Assembly: GCA_017627015.1 (NCBI GenBank)
Contig: JAGAHP010000006.1
Location: 24,740-88,739 of the forward strand
Reading direction: 5' to 3'
Length of the DNA stretch: 64,000 bases
From: Bacilli bacterium
GTDB taxonomy: Bacteria; Bacillota_I; Bacilli_A; RF39; UBA660
The translations under genes were made by a program, and so were the position numbers. The notes beneath the pieces are model-generated. The model did no database searches and was not told where the DNA came from. It saw only the letters and a list, made by a program, of their open reading frames with translations. Each line of letters opens with the position of its first letter. Within the stretch, counting starts at the first letter, position 1. Below are positions 1 through 8,804 of the stretch, one piece after another.

Positions 1-1119
1 AGAATATATAAATGTATACGCACCATCATATTTACATTCATTTACTACATTTAATGTTTCTTCAAAATCTTCTTCTGTTTCACCAGGAAAACCTACAATT
101 ATATCAGTAGTAATAGTAGCGTTCTTAACTTTATCTTTTATCTTATGAAATAATTCTAAATAACTTTCTTTAGTATAACGTCTTCCCATTAACTTTAATA
201 TTCTATCTGATCCAGATTGAACTGGTAAATGAATATATGGCATTACATTAGGATACTTCGCAATAACATCAATCATATCATCATTAAAGTCCCATGGATG
301 AGATGTTACAAATCTAATTCTATCTATTCCAGTTTTCGCAACTTCTTCAAGTAGTTCTGCCATAGTAATATTTTCATCTAAATCTTTACCATAAGCATTA
401 ACATTTTGTCCTAAAAGAGTTACCTCTTTGTAACCTAGTTTAATTAAATCATCTATTTCTTTTAATATATCTTCTTTTCTTCTACTTCTTTGTTTTCCTC
501 TAGTAAAAGGTACAATGCAGTATGTACAAAACTTATCACAACCATACATAATATTAACAAATGCTTTATACATACTATCTCTTTTAACAGGTAAATTTTC
601 AATAATATCCCCTTCTTTAGAGAATACTTCAATTACTTGTTCATTTTTATCTATTGCTTCACTTATTAATTTAGGTAAGTTATGAATATTATGAGTACCA
701 AATACTACATCAACATATTTTTTCTTTCTTTCTAGTTCATTAACAACAGATACTTCTTGTGCCATACATCCACCAATTGCAAGTATTATATCTGGTCTTT
801 TTTCTTTCATATGCTGAATTCTACCTACCATACCAAATACTTTGTTATGAGCGTTTTCTCTAATTGCGCATGTATTAAGTAATATTAGATCAGCCTTATC
901 CATATTATCAGTTTCAGTAAATGACATATCTTCTAATATAGCTTTAATAGTTTCACTATCTCTTACATTAGCTTGACATCCATAAGTAATAATATGATAT
1001 GTTTTACCTATTCCTAATTTACTTAAATCATTATCCATTATATATGCATCTGTTATTACTTTTACTTCTTCTTTAGTTCTTTTTCTAGCTTCTTGATAAG
1101 AAGGTTTTTTCTTTTCCAT
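1..1119 (-). CDS. miaB: tRNA-2-methylthio-N6-dimethylallyladenosine synthase, 3' end cut by window edge
   Basis: Radical-SAM methylthiotransferase that adds the 2-methylthio group to i6A37 of tRNAs reading U-initial codons. The 373 codons present hold the N-terminal UPF0004 cysteines (C48 in YGCQANVRDSE, C84 in NTCAIREN, C118 in GGCMAQE) and the radical-SAM cluster CDKFCTYC at about residues 194-201, followed by the PFTRGKQRSR stretch typical of MiaB. The C-terminal TRAM domain lies beyond position 1. The start ATG at 1119 follows a GGAGG ribosome site. An extended -10 (1143-1151) just behind the folD terminator probably drives it. MiaB is preferred over MtaB or RimO because of the CQANVRDSE motif. 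Confidence 0.95.
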   Translation of the reverse strand, partial: MEKKKPSYQEARKRTKEEVKVITDAYIMDNDLSKLGIGKTYHIITYGCQANVRDSETIKAILEDMSFTETDNMDKADLILLNTCAIRENAHNKVFGMVGRIQHMKEKRPDIILAIGGCMAQEVSVVNELERKKKYVDVVFGTHNIHNLPKLISEAIDKNEQVIEVFSKEGDIIENLPVKRDSMYKAFVNIMYGCDKFCTYCIVPFTRGKQRSRRKEDILKEIDDLIKLGYKEVTLLGQNVNAYGKDLDENITMAELLEEVAKTGIDRIRFVTSHPWDFNDDMIDVIAKYPNVMPYIHLPVQSGSDRILKLMGRRYTKESYLELFHKIKDKVKNATITTDIIVGFPGETEEDFEETLNVVNECKYDGAYTFIYS

Positions 1120-1142
1120 AAGTACCTCCAAATAACATAGGT

Positions 1143-1151
1143 ATTATATCA
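1143..1151 (-). promoter_or_regulatory. extended -10 promoter of miaB
   Basis: TGATATAAT on the minus strand, directly following the T-tract of the folD terminator and about 24 bases before the miaB start codon. No good -35 is visible; the T-run occupies that place. Confidence 0.6.
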
Positions 1152-1186
1152 TAAAAAAATAACTTAATAAATAAGTTATTTTTGTT
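1152..1186 (-). terminator. rho-independent terminator of folD
   Basis: Stem AATAACTTA/TAAGTTATT (1159-1180) followed by a T-run on the minus strand. The folD stop codon lies inside the stem. Confidence 0.8.
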
Positions 1187-2000
1187 TTTTATATGCATCA
1201 TATAGATTTTCAAACAAAGAAATAACTGTCATAGGACCTACTCCACCAGGTACTTTAGTAATATAATCACATTTACTTTTTACATCTTCAAAATATACAT
1301 CACCAAAAATTTGACCACATTCAACATTTATTCCTGCATCTACAACAACTGCATTATTTTTAACATAACTTTTATCAATTACATCTCTTTTACCTATTCC
1401 AGTAATTAATATATGACTATTTTTACATATCTTTTTAATATCTTTTGTAGAATGACCTACCATATTAACATCTATACCTTTATTAGTTAAATAATAATAT
1501 AATGGTTTACCAATTAATTTACTTCTATTTATTATTGTTACTTTTTTATCTTTAAAATCTATACCATAATAAGATAGTAAACTAAGTATACCTCTAACAG
1601 TTCCTGGAATATAACATTCTTTATTGTTAATTAGATTGCTCATATTTTTATCTGTTAAACCATCTACATCTTTAACTAAAGATATAGAATTTAATATCTT
1701 GTCATCATCTAAATGATTATATAATGGTAATTCCACAATTATTCCTGTTACATCTTTATCATTATTAAAACCTACAATGTCTTTAATAATCTTATCATTA
1801 GTAACATCTTCTTTATATTCTTTTAATTCTACTTCTATGCCTAAATCTAGACACTTCTTAACCTTTTGATAAATATATTTATCTGACTCTTTAGAATCAC
1901 TTGCTTTTATAATAACAAGTTTCATTTTATCTTTAATAAGTTTTTTTAGCTTAGTTTCATGTTCCTTACTAACTAATTTTCCATCCAATAATTTATACAT
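1176..2000 (-). CDS. folD: bifunctional methylenetetrahydrofolate dehydrogenase / methenyltetrahydrofolate cyclohydrolase
   Basis: Interconverts 5,10-methylene-THF and 10-formyl-THF in one-carbon metabolism. The 274-residue length is normal. S39, Y42 and K46 form the SxxYxxxK catalytic pattern; KDVDG (110-114), RSKLIGKPL (nucleotide-binding domain) and the C-terminal VPGGVGPMTV are present. Odd: the catalytic glutamine of the family motif VQLPLP is glutamate here (VELPLY, E90), and the proline usually before KDVDG is missing. It is the last gene after the Cys-rich gene at 2005-2583, 4 bases downstream of it, and ends in a terminator. The family call is secure; unchanged cyclohydrolase activity is not. 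Confidence 0.93.
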   Translation of the reverse strand: MYKLLDGKLVSKEHETKLKKLIKDKMKLVIIKASDSKESDKYIYQKVKKCLDLGIEVELKEYKEDVTNDKIIKDIVGFNNDKDVTGIIVELPLYNHLDDDKILNSISLVKDVDGLTDKNMSNLINNKECYIPGTVRGILSLLSYYGIDFKDKKVTIINRSKLIGKPLYYYLTNKGIDVNMVGHSTKDIKKICKNSHILITGIGKRDVIDKSYVKNNAVVVDAGINVECGQIFGDVYFEDVKSKCDYITKVPGGVGPMTVISLFENLYDAYKKQK

Positions 2001-2004
2001 CTAA

Positions 2005-2583
2005 TCATTCCTTTATATAAAAATCATTTGCAAGTAATCTTTTCATAACTATTTCTTTAGGTGTCCAAAAACTACACTCTAATATATATTTTTGGTTTCT
2101 ATTAAAGAAATATTTTATTAATACATAATCATTTATTCTTTGCCTAATACCTTTTTCTTTATATAGAAATGGACAAGTAAATAATTTACATGCCATACAT
2201 GTTTTCATAGTACATTCGCTATTAATTAGGTATTTACACTTACCTCTGCCTTTCCACTCACAGCATCCATTCTTATGATTTGGATTTTCTTTTTTAAAAC
2301 GAATACATACATCATTTTCAAATTCACAATAGTTTTCATTACATATTCTATCATCCAATATTTTACATACTGTATCATAAATATAATTATATCTTTTTTC
2401 TTTTGTCTTTATATTAATCGCAGTCTTTATCATATCTAGATCATCATTTTTATAATCACAAACTAGTTTTAAATTTTTCTTATCACATAATCTAATTAAT
2501 TTCTTTGTCTTTTTAATAGTTTTATCTAAGTTTTCATCATTAACAAATAATACTAATTTATTATCTTTTATTTCATACTTCAT
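2005..2583 (-). CDS. cysteine-rich protein of unknown function
   Basis: A 192-residue protein that I recognise only as a pattern seen in clostridial genomes. The N-terminal 70 residues are Lys/Asp-rich. The centre (about residues 75-140) holds eleven cysteines, including GCCEWKGRGKCKYL and a CTMKTCMACKLFTCPFL run; another Cys lies near residue 170. The density and spacing suggest metal binding or a Zn/Fe-S fold. No transmembrane segment or signal peptide is visible. Transcribed just upstream of folD with a 4-base gap, so the two are probably co-transcribed. No function is assigned. Confidence 0.6.
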   Translation of the reverse strand: MKYEIKDNKLVLFVNDENLDKTIKKTKKLIRLCDKKNLKLVCDYKNDDLDMIKTAINIKTKEKRYNYIYDTVCKILDDRICNENYCEFENDVCIRFKKENPNHKNGCCEWKGRGKCKYLINSECTMKTCMACKLFTCPFLYKEKGIRQRINDYVLIKYFFNRNQKYILECSFWTPKEIVMKRLLANDFYIKE

Positions 2584-2606
2584 AAGAATACCTCTATCTA
2601 ATTATA

Positions 2607-2637
2607 AAAAAAAAGAAGATTAAAATCAATCTTCTTA
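2607..2637 (-). terminator. rho-independent terminator of the serS operon
   Basis: Stem AAGAAGATT/AATCTTCTT (2613-2636) followed by nine T residues on the minus strand. It closes the DUF1653-serS-DUF3592 unit. A TATAAT (2601-2606) follows directly in the T-tract. Confidence 0.8.
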
Positions 2638-3102
2638 TAAAATTATTAAAAATAGTAATCCAAATACAATAAAGAAAGCGGAAAAACATAAGAAAACTAT
2701 TGTTAATGCATCTAATCCATCTGATCTTCCTGGGACAACAATAAACGATTTTTTTGGATTTTTTTCATCATAGTATACATCTACTGTTTTACCTAGATCG
2801 TGATTAAAAACACTCTTAGTCACTGCAGGATCTTCTGCACGTGAATATTTTTTTCCATTAACTTCATACTCATATATTCTATGAACCATAGAATAATAAG
2901 CATTACCATATCCTAATTTTGCATTTGGATTCTTACCATGATTATAATTATATCCATTCATTGCAGATGAAGTTATTACTCCTGTTGTATGACAATATTT
3001 TGAAAATTTATTCTTTTTATCTTGATTAGTAATATATATAACTAATGTTAAGAATAAAAACAAAAATCCCATTGCCAAAAATGCCACAGAAAAAGTGTTC
3101 AT
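2635..3102 (-). CDS. DUF3592-like membrane protein
   Basis: A 155-residue protein with a hydrophobic helix at about residues 5-25 and another at about 130-155, flanking an extracytoplasmic or cytoplasmic beta-rich segment. The middle has the DUF3592 look: a YEYEVNGKKYS stretch followed by GKTVDVYYDEKNPKKSFI. Function unknown. It follows serS by 7 bases, and the next feature downstream is a terminator, so it is the last gene of the T-box(Ser) operon. A link to serine metabolism is not implied by its sequence. Confidence 0.75.
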   Translation of the reverse strand: MNTFSVAFLAMGFLFLFLTLVIYITNQDKKNKFSKYCHTTGVITSSAMNGYNYNHGKNPNAKLGYGNAYYSMVHRIYEYEVNGKKYSRAEDPAVTKSVFNHDLGKTVDVYYDEKNPKKSFIVVPGRSDGLDALTIVFLCFSAFFIVFGLLFLIIL

Positions 3103-3111
3103 AATAACCTC

Positions 3112-4404
3112 CTACTTATTATTTGGTATTATTTTTTCTACTCCACCCATATAAGGTCTTAGAGCTTCTGGAATTTTTACTGATCCATCAGCTTGTAAGT
3201 TATTTTCTAAGAACGCAATTAACATTCTTGGTGGAGCGATAACTGTATTATTTAAAGTATGCGCAAATACTTTATTACCATCTTTATCTTTATATCTGAT
3301 ACCTAATCTTCTAGCTTGAGCATCAGTCAAGTTAGAACATGATCCAACTTCAAAATAAGTTTTTTGTCTTGGACTCCATGCCTCAACATCACATGATCTA
3401 TACTTAAGATCAGCAAGATCTCCTGTACAACATACTAGTTTTCTTACAGGTATATCTAATGTTCTAAATAATTCAACTGTATAGTTAAGCATTTTTTCAT
3501 ACCAAGCTTCAGAGTCTTCTGGCTTACAAATAACAATCATTTCTTGTTTTTCAAATTGATGTATTCTATAAACTCCTCTTTCTTCTATACCATGCGCACC
3601 AACTTCTTTTCTAAAGCATGGTGAATAACTAGTCATAGTTATAGGAAGTTCTTCTTCTTTTAACATTTGATCTTTGAACTTCGCAATCATACTGTGTTCT
3701 GAAGTACCTATTAAATATAGATCTTCTCCTTCAATTTTATACATCATTGCTTCTTTTTCTTCAAAAGACATAACTCCATTAACAGCGTCACTTCTAATCA
3801 TAAATGGTGGAATGCAGTATGTGAATCCTTTATTAATCATAAAGTCTCTAGCATAACTTAAACAAGCGCTATGAAGTCTTGCTATATCACCAACTAAATA
3901 ATAGAAACCATTACCAGATACTCTAGCAGCAGCTTCTTTATCAAGTCCACTAAAACTTGCCATAATATCTGCGTGATATGGAACTTCAAAATCAGGAACT
4001 ACTGGTTCACCAATATGTTCTATATCTACATTTTTACTATCATCTTCACCAACTGGTACATCATCTGCAACTATGTTTGGAATTAAATACATTATTTCTT
4101 TAATTTCTTTTTCATAGTTTGCTTCTTTTTCTTCTAAATCTTTTAATTCATCATTAATCTTAGTTACTTTGTCTTTTAAAGCAAGACCTTCTTCTTTCTT
4201 ACCTTCTCTCATCAAAGCACCAATATTATCACTTATTTCATTTCTTTCTTTTCTATAATTATCAGCTTTAACTTTTATTTCTCTATATTCTTCATCTAAT
4301 TTAATTACTTTATCAACTAATTCCAATTTATGATCTTGGAATTTCTTCTTAATGTTTTCTTTTACCTTATCAGGATTTTCTCTTACAAATTTAATATCTA
4401 ACAT
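3112..4404 (-). CDS. serS: seryl-tRNA synthetase
   Basis: Class II aminoacyl-tRNA synthetase charging tRNA-Ser (and tRNA-Sec where present). At 430 residues it has normal length. The N-terminal antiparallel coiled-coil arm spans about residues 30-110. The catalytic core shows GTSEHSMIAKF, a motif 2 region FRKEVGAHGIEERGVYRIHQFEKQE and the C-terminal NNTVIAPPRMLIAFLENN motif 3 region. It is preceded by the DUF1653 gene (12-base gap). The whole unit lies behind a T-box whose specifier reads UCU (Ser), so expression should rise when tRNA-Ser is uncharged. Confidence 0.98.
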   Translation of the reverse strand: MLDIKFVRENPDKVKENIKKKFQDHKLELVDKVIKLDEEYREIKVKADNYRKERNEISDNIGALMREGKKEEGLALKDKVTKINDELKDLEEKEANYEKEIKEIMYLIPNIVADDVPVGEDDSKNVDIEHIGEPVVPDFEVPYHADIMASFSGLDKEAAARVSGNGFYYLVGDIARLHSACLSYARDFMINKGFTYCIPPFMIRSDAVNGVMSFEEKEAMMYKIEGEDLYLIGTSEHSMIAKFKDQMLKEEELPITMTSYSPCFRKEVGAHGIEERGVYRIHQFEKQEMIVICKPEDSEAWYEKMLNYTVELFRTLDIPVRKLVCCTGDLADLKYRSCDVEAWSPRQKTYFEVGSCSNLTDAQARRLGIRYKDKDGNKVFAHTLNNTVIAPPRMLIAFLENNLQADGSVKIPEALRPYMGGVEKIIPNNK

Positions 4405-4416
4405 AATTATTCCTCC

Positions 4417-4719
4417 TTATCTTTTTAATTTTTTTACTTTTTCAAATCTGTATTTTTGTTTGATTTCTGGATATTTTTCATGATCAACTTCTGACATAAA
4501 CATATCTAGTGGTCTAGCTGCGTAATCTACTCCATCAACGCATTCTGTTTCATATAATGGTTTATATATCATTAATTCTTCTTTTGTTTCAGTGTGTCTT
4601 GATGTACCAATTATCTCATACAGATATGCATTTGGATCATCTTGTAACCTTTCCTCCGATAGAGTTTCTCTCTTAAAGTGTTTAACTATATCCCCTGTTT
4701 CAAATTTTCTTTCTTCCAT
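4417..4719 (-). CDS. DUF1653 domain protein
   Basis: A 100-residue protein matching the DUF1653 family: GDIVKHFK near the N-terminus, then [23 protein letters not shown] and [27 protein letters not shown]. Members are small, soluble and uncharacterised. A GGAGG site precedes the ATG, which lies about 22 bases after the T-box terminator. It is the first gene of the T-box(Ser) operon, so it is induced together with serS. That location may hint at a role in serine or tRNA homeostasis, but this is inference. Confidence 0.85.
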   Translation of the reverse strand: MEERKFETGDIVKHFKRETLSEERLQDDPNAYLYEIIGTSRHTETKEELMIYKPLYETECVDGVDYAARPLDMFMSEVDHEKYPEIKQKYRFEKVKKLKR

Positions 4720-4740
4720 ATTATTTCCTCCTTAAACATA

Positions 4741-4935
4741 AAAAGGATGGTGCCATAGACAAGGAGTCTATAGACGGTACCATCCTTTATTTAACTTAAT
4801 TTAATAACGGTTTTAACCGGGCAGTATTAGTGCCGCTAATAGGTAGATTCATAAAACATTTATATTAACTTTCACCAACCGTTAATTCTCTTGCTTATAA
4901 ATCGTTTTATTACTAGTCCTATATCTTCGCTTTAA
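4741..4935 (-). ncRNA. T-box leader, serine specific (UCU specifier)
   Basis: On the minus strand the leader shows an AGAGAA element and the GGTTGGTGAAAG distal motif of stem I, then the specifier-loop sequence GAATCTACC (4842-4850) with codon UCU for serine (4845-4847). The T-box-type sequence GGATGGTACCG (4775-4785) follows. This pairs into a long terminator hairpin (GGATGG/CCATCC) followed by T residues at 4741-4744. A Ser specifier upstream of serS makes the assignment self-consistent. Uncharged tRNA-Ser should stabilise the antiterminator. Confidence 0.93.
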
Positions 4936-4939
4936 ATAA

Positions 4940-4968
4940 ATTTTATTACAAAACTAATTTATAGTCAA
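4940..4968 (-). promoter_or_regulatory. sigma-A promoter of the T-box(Ser) operon
   Basis: Minus-strand TTGACT (4963-4968), 17-base spacer, TAAAAT (4940-4945). It sits directly upstream of the T-box leader, and just inside the region that ends the upstream small membrane-protein gene. Confidence 0.75.
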
Positions 4969-4970
4969 TA

Positions 4971-5234
4971 CTATTTTTTTAATACTAGTTTTTTTCCTTC
5001 TTTATTAGGATCTATTTCATAATTACCAAGTCTTATATCTTCTTTAGCTTTTAGTTTTTCTCCAAGTAAACTTTCAAAAGCACCAGAAAATCCTAACATA
5101 GTAGCAGTCACATATGTTGCTGGATTATGAATAGCAATTAGATTAAGACCTAGAATAACTGTTCCTGATATCATTGAAAAATTTCCAATTGTTTCAAGAC
5201 TAGCGTACAATTTTCTTCTCTTTGTTGTTCTCAT
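4971..5234 (-). CDS. small membrane protein of unknown function
   Basis: An 87-residue protein with a basic N-terminus (MRTTKRRK), two hydrophobic stretches at about residues 15-35 and 40-58, and a charged C-terminus ending in KLVLKK. It may span the membrane twice or sit as a hairpin. It starts 9 bases downstream of the topA stop codon, with an AGGAG site, and is probably translated from the topA transcript. I do not recognise the family. Confidence 0.5.
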   Translation of the reverse strand: MRTTKRRKLYASLETIGNFSMISGTVILGLNLIAIHNPATYVTATMLGFSGAFESLLGEKLKAKEDIRLGNYEIDPNKEGKKLVLKK

Positions 5235-5243
5235 ATTTTTCTC

Positions 5244-7271
5244 CTACTTTGTATAATCACAAGATGAACATTTAATACCGCCATCTTTTTCAACAAGCAT
5301 ACTATTACATTCTGGGCATTTTTCACCTACTGGTTTATCCCAATATGCTTCTTTACATTTAGGAAAGTTAGAACATCCATAGAATACTTTACCTTTTCTA
5401 GTAGTTCTTTCTACTATCTTACTTCCACATTTAATGCAGTCACATACTTCTACTGCTGGTGCTTTTTCTTTTTCTTCTTTTTTAATATATTTACATGTTG
5501 GATAATTAGAACAAGCGACAAATTCACCATATCTACCTTTTCTAATTACTAAATCATGTCCACATTCTGGACAAACTTCTCCAGTTTTTTCTGCTTCTTT
5601 CTTTTCCATATTATCAAATGCATTTTCTACCATTGGTTCAAACCTCCTAAAGAATGTATCTAGTAATTCATTCCATACTACATTTCCATTAGCAATATTA
5701 TCTAAATCATCTTCCATTTTAGCAGTATATTTAACATTTATTAAATCACTAAAGAATTCTTGTAATTTTTTATTTGTTTCTATTCCAATTTCAGTTGGAT
5801 AGAATTTCTTTTCTTTTAATTTTACATAACCTCTATCTACTATTGTAGACATAGTTGCCGCATATGTTGATGGTCTACCTATACCAAGATCTTCCATCTC
5901 TTTAATTAATTTAGCTTCAGTATATCTTGCTGGTGGCTCTGTAAAGTGTTGTTTTAATTCTACATTATCTGTTTCTAATGATTTACCATCAATACTTGGT
6001 AACTCTTTATCTTCACTCTTTTCAAAGTCTTTATAAGCTTTTAAATAACCATCAAAAGTTGTTACTGTACCTGTTGCTTTAAACTTATAATCATTATTAT
6101 CTAATATTAAAGTAGTTACTTTTTGTTTAGCTTCTTTCATTAAAGATGCTAGTGCTCTATAGTAAATAAGATTATATAATTTAAATTCATCATTTGTTAA
6201 ATAATTTTTAATCTTTTCTGGTGTTCTAAGTATGCTAGATGGTCTAATAGCTTCATGAGCATCTTGTACATTTTCAGTTTTCTTACTAACTTTAACAGAA
6301 CCAACATATTCTTTACCATATTCTGATTCAATATATTTATATGTTTCAGATATAAAATCATTAGATAATCTAATAGAGTCTGTTCTCATATATGTAATAA
6401 GACCGACTGTTTCAGTACCTATATTTATACCTTCATATAGTTTTTGAGCTATACTCATAGTCTTTTTTGAATTAAAGTTTAATTTAACAATTGCATCTTG
6501 TTGTAATGTACTAGTTATATATGGAGGTTTAGATTGTTTCTTTTTATCTTTAGATTCTGTACTTTCTAATACATACATTTCATCTAAAGAATCTTTAATC
6601 TTATTAGCTTCTTCTTCATTTTTTATTTCTATTTTCTTATCTTTATATTTAAATAATGAAGCATTAAAATTATCAAATAATGCATCGATAGTCCAATATT
6701 CTTCAGAAACAAATTTATTAATTTCTTCTTCTCTATCACAAATAAGTTTTAACGCAACTGATTGTACTCTACCAGCACTTTTTCCACCAGTTTTAGATTG
6801 CATTAATTTACTTAATCTAAAACCAATAATTCTATCAAGTATTCTTCTAGTTTCTTGGCTACGTACCATTAAATCATCTATTTTTCTAGCATGATTAAAT
6901 GAATCAGTTACTGCACCTTTTGTAATTTCATTAAAAACAATTCTATCATAATCAGAATCTTTAAGTCCTAATTCATCTTTTAAGTGCCAAGAAATAGCTT
7001 CTCCTTCACGGTCTGGGTCGGTAGCTAGATATACTTTATCCGCAGCCTTAGCTTCTTTCTTTAAAGTACTAATATCTTTTGATTTACCTTTAATAGCTAC
7101 ATAGTTAGGTGTAAATCCATTATCTATATCTACTCCTAAACCAAATTTACCAGTAGTAGCTAAATCTCTAATATGACCTTTAGAAGATAATACTTTAAAG
7201 TCACTTCCTAAATATTTTTCTATTGTTTTACTTTTAGCTGGAGATTCCACTATAACTAAATTCTTACTCAT
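5244..7271 (-). CDS. topA: DNA topoisomerase I
   Basis: Type IA topoisomerase relaxing negative supercoils. At 675 residues it has normal length. The TOPRIM domain has VESPAKSKTIEKYLG and DPDREGEAISWHL; the catalytic tyrosine is in GLITYMRTDS (about residue 294). Three C-terminal four-cysteine zinc-ribbon modules follow: CPECGH...CSNYPTC, CIKCGS...CSNFPKC and CPECNS...CSSC. Its start lies 32 bases downstream of the rnhB stop, so topA probably belongs to the rbgA-rnhB-topA run; this gene pairing is common in Firmicutes. Confidence 0.97.
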   Translation of the reverse strand: MSKNLVIVESPAKSKTIEKYLGSDFKVLSSKGHIRDLATTGKFGLGVDIDNGFTPNYVAIKGKSKDISTLKKEAKAADKVYLATDPDREGEAISWHLKDELGLKDSDYDRIVFNEITKGAVTDSFNHARKIDDLMVRSQETRRILDRIIGFRLSKLMQSKTGGKSAGRVQSVALKLICDREEEINKFVSEEYWTIDALFDNFNASLFKYKDKKIEIKNEEEANKIKDSLDEMYVLESTESKDKKKQSKPPYITSTLQQDAIVKLNFNSKKTMSIAQKLYEGINIGTETVGLITYMRTDSIRLSNDFISETYKYIESEYGKEYVGSVKVSKKTENVQDAHEAIRPSSILRTPEKIKNYLTNDEFKLYNLIYYRALASLMKEAKQKVTTLILDNNDYKFKATGTVTTFDGYLKAYKDFEKSEDKELPSIDGKSLETDNVELKQHFTEPPARYTEAKLIKEMEDLGIGRPSTYAATMSTIVDRGYVKLKEKKFYPTEIGIETNKKLQEFFSDLINVKYTAKMEDDLDNIANGNVVWNELLDTFFRRFEPMVENAFDNMEKKEAEKTGEVCPECGHDLVIRKGRYGEFVACSNYPTCKYIKKEEKEKAPAVEVCDCIKCGSKIVERTTRKGKVFYGCSNFPKCKEAYWDKPVGEKCPECNSMLVEKDGGIKCSSCDYTK

Positions 7272-7303
7272 AATTTTCCTCCTATATATAATATTATCCG
7301 TAA

Positions 7304-7927
7304 CTACTTTAAATTCCCCTGTTTTTCAATAATTTTTTTCACAGGGCCATAAGTTTTTCGGTACTCATCAAATATACCATATTTTTCGATTGCTTCCAAG
7401 TGTTTTTTTGTAGGATACCCTTTATGTGATGAAAAACCATACTCTGGATACTTTTTATCAAGTTCTAATAATAATCTATCTCTTGTTACTTTTGCGATGA
7501 TGGATGCTGCGGCAATACTTATGCTTTTCGCATCACCTTTAATAATCTTTTCCACAGGAATATCAAGTGTTTTAATTTCCATCGCATCAGTAAGTAATAC
7601 ATCTATCTTTATCTTTTTATTTGCTTCTTTAAAACTTTCAATCATACCTTTTCTAGAAGCCTCTAATATATTTATTTCATCTATTTCTTTCGCACTAATT
7701 ATTGATACACCAACAGATAATGCATCCTTCATAATTATATCATATAGTTTTTCTCTCTTTTTCTCAGTTAATTTTTTAGAATCATTTATTTCATCATTAT
7801 TGTAATCATTAGGTAAAACTACACAAGCTGCCACAACTGGACCAACTAAAGGTCCTCTTCCTGCTTCGTCAGTACCCGCAATTACATTATATCCCATTTC
7901 TATATATTTATTCTCATACTCTCTCAT
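7304..7927 (-). CDS. rnhB: ribonuclease HII
   Basis: Cleaves the RNA strand of RNA-DNA hybrids and initiates removal of misincorporated ribonucleotides. The 207-residue protein starts close to the conserved GTDEAGRGPLVGPVVAA motif with the catalytic Asp-Glu pair. LTDAMEIK and AKVTRDRLL stretches and SSHKGYPTKKH near the C-terminus are typical of RNase HII. Two start codons are adjacent (TTG 7930, ATG 7927); I chose the ATG, 9 bases after an AAGG site. The start overlaps the 3' end of rbgA, implying translational coupling. Confidence 0.96.
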   Translation of the reverse strand: MREYENKYIEMGYNVIAGTDEAGRGPLVGPVVAACVVLPNDYNNDEINDSKKLTEKKREKLYDIIMKDALSVGVSIISAKEIDEINILEASRKGMIESFKEANKKIKIDVLLTDAMEIKTLDIPVEKIIKGDAKSISIAAASIIAKVTRDRLLLELDKKYPEYGFSSHKGYPTKKHLEAIEKYGIFDEYRKTYGPVKKIIEKQGNLK

Positions 7928-8777
7928 CAAACGTTACCTTACCTAAATATCCTTCTCTTAAATCTCTTATAATTAAATTAGATACTTTATTATAATCAAC
8001 TTCATTACCTCTAATAATGCATCCTCTTTTTCTTCCAATAAGCTCGTATGCATCAGTATAATCATCTTCATCTAAATAGTCAAGTCCATATCTTTCAATT
8101 AATCTTTCAGGATAATTTTCATACATATATTTTAGTATATAACACGCAACTTCATCTATCGGAAGTATTTCATCTTTAATAGAAGAAAATGAAGCAAGAT
8201 TTAACGCAACAGTTTGATTTTCTATTTTAGGCCATAAAATACCTGGAGTATCCATTAACTCTAACTTATCATTAATTCTAACCCAGCTGATAGATTTTGT
8301 AACCCCTGGCTTATCCCCTACGTTAGTTGCCTTCTTACCAGTAATCTTATTAATTAATGTGCTCTTTCCAACATTAGGAACGCCCATAATTAACGCTCTA
8401 TATTTTCTTTGAAGCAAGCCTTTTTCTTCTCTTTTCTCATTTAATTCAGATAAAACAGAATCAGTTAAATCAAATAACTTACCTAAACTTTTATCATTAA
8501 TTAAATCTACCAAAAATACTTTATATCCCAAACTTTCATAATAACTAATCCATTTATTAGTTTTTTCTATATCACATAAATCTTTCTTAGTCATAATAAT
8601 AACTTTAGGTTTATCTTTAATTAAATCATCTATATCCACTATTCTAGAAGAATATGGAATTCTAGCATCTACTACTTCGTATACTATATCTATTAACTTT
8701 AATTTTTCTCCTATTTCTCTTCTAGTTTTTGCCATATGACCAGGAAAAAAGTTTATATTAGTTTTATTTTCATTCAT
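7914..8777 (-). CDS. rbgA: ribosome biogenesis GTPase A (circularly permuted)
   Basis: YlqF/RbgA-type GTPase acting late in 50S subunit assembly. The G motifs occur in permuted order: G4-like TKKD (about residue 60) precedes the G1 P-loop GVPNVGKSTLI and G3 DTPGI. The N-terminal NFFPGHMAKTRREI motif is diagnostic. I start at ATG 8777 (MNENKTN...), 9 bases after GGAG, rather than the TTG at 8786. That gives 287 residues, normal for the family. It overlaps rnhB downstream. Confidence 0.96.
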   Translation of the reverse strand: MNENKTNINFFPGHMAKTRREIGEKLKLIDIVYEVVDARIPYSSRIVDIDDLIKDKPKVIIMTKKDLCDIEKTNKWISYYESLGYKVFLVDLINDKSLGKLFDLTDSVLSELNEKREEKGLLQRKYRALIMGVPNVGKSTLINKITGKKATNVGDKPGVTKSISWVRINDKLELMDTPGILWPKIENQTVALNLASFSSIKDEILPIDEVACYILKYMYENYPERLIERYGLDYLDEDDYTDAYELIGRKRGCIIRGNEVDYNKVSNLIIRDLREGYLGKVTFDERV

Positions 8778-8804
8778 TTGGATCAACTCCTTTTATTTTA
8801 TTGC

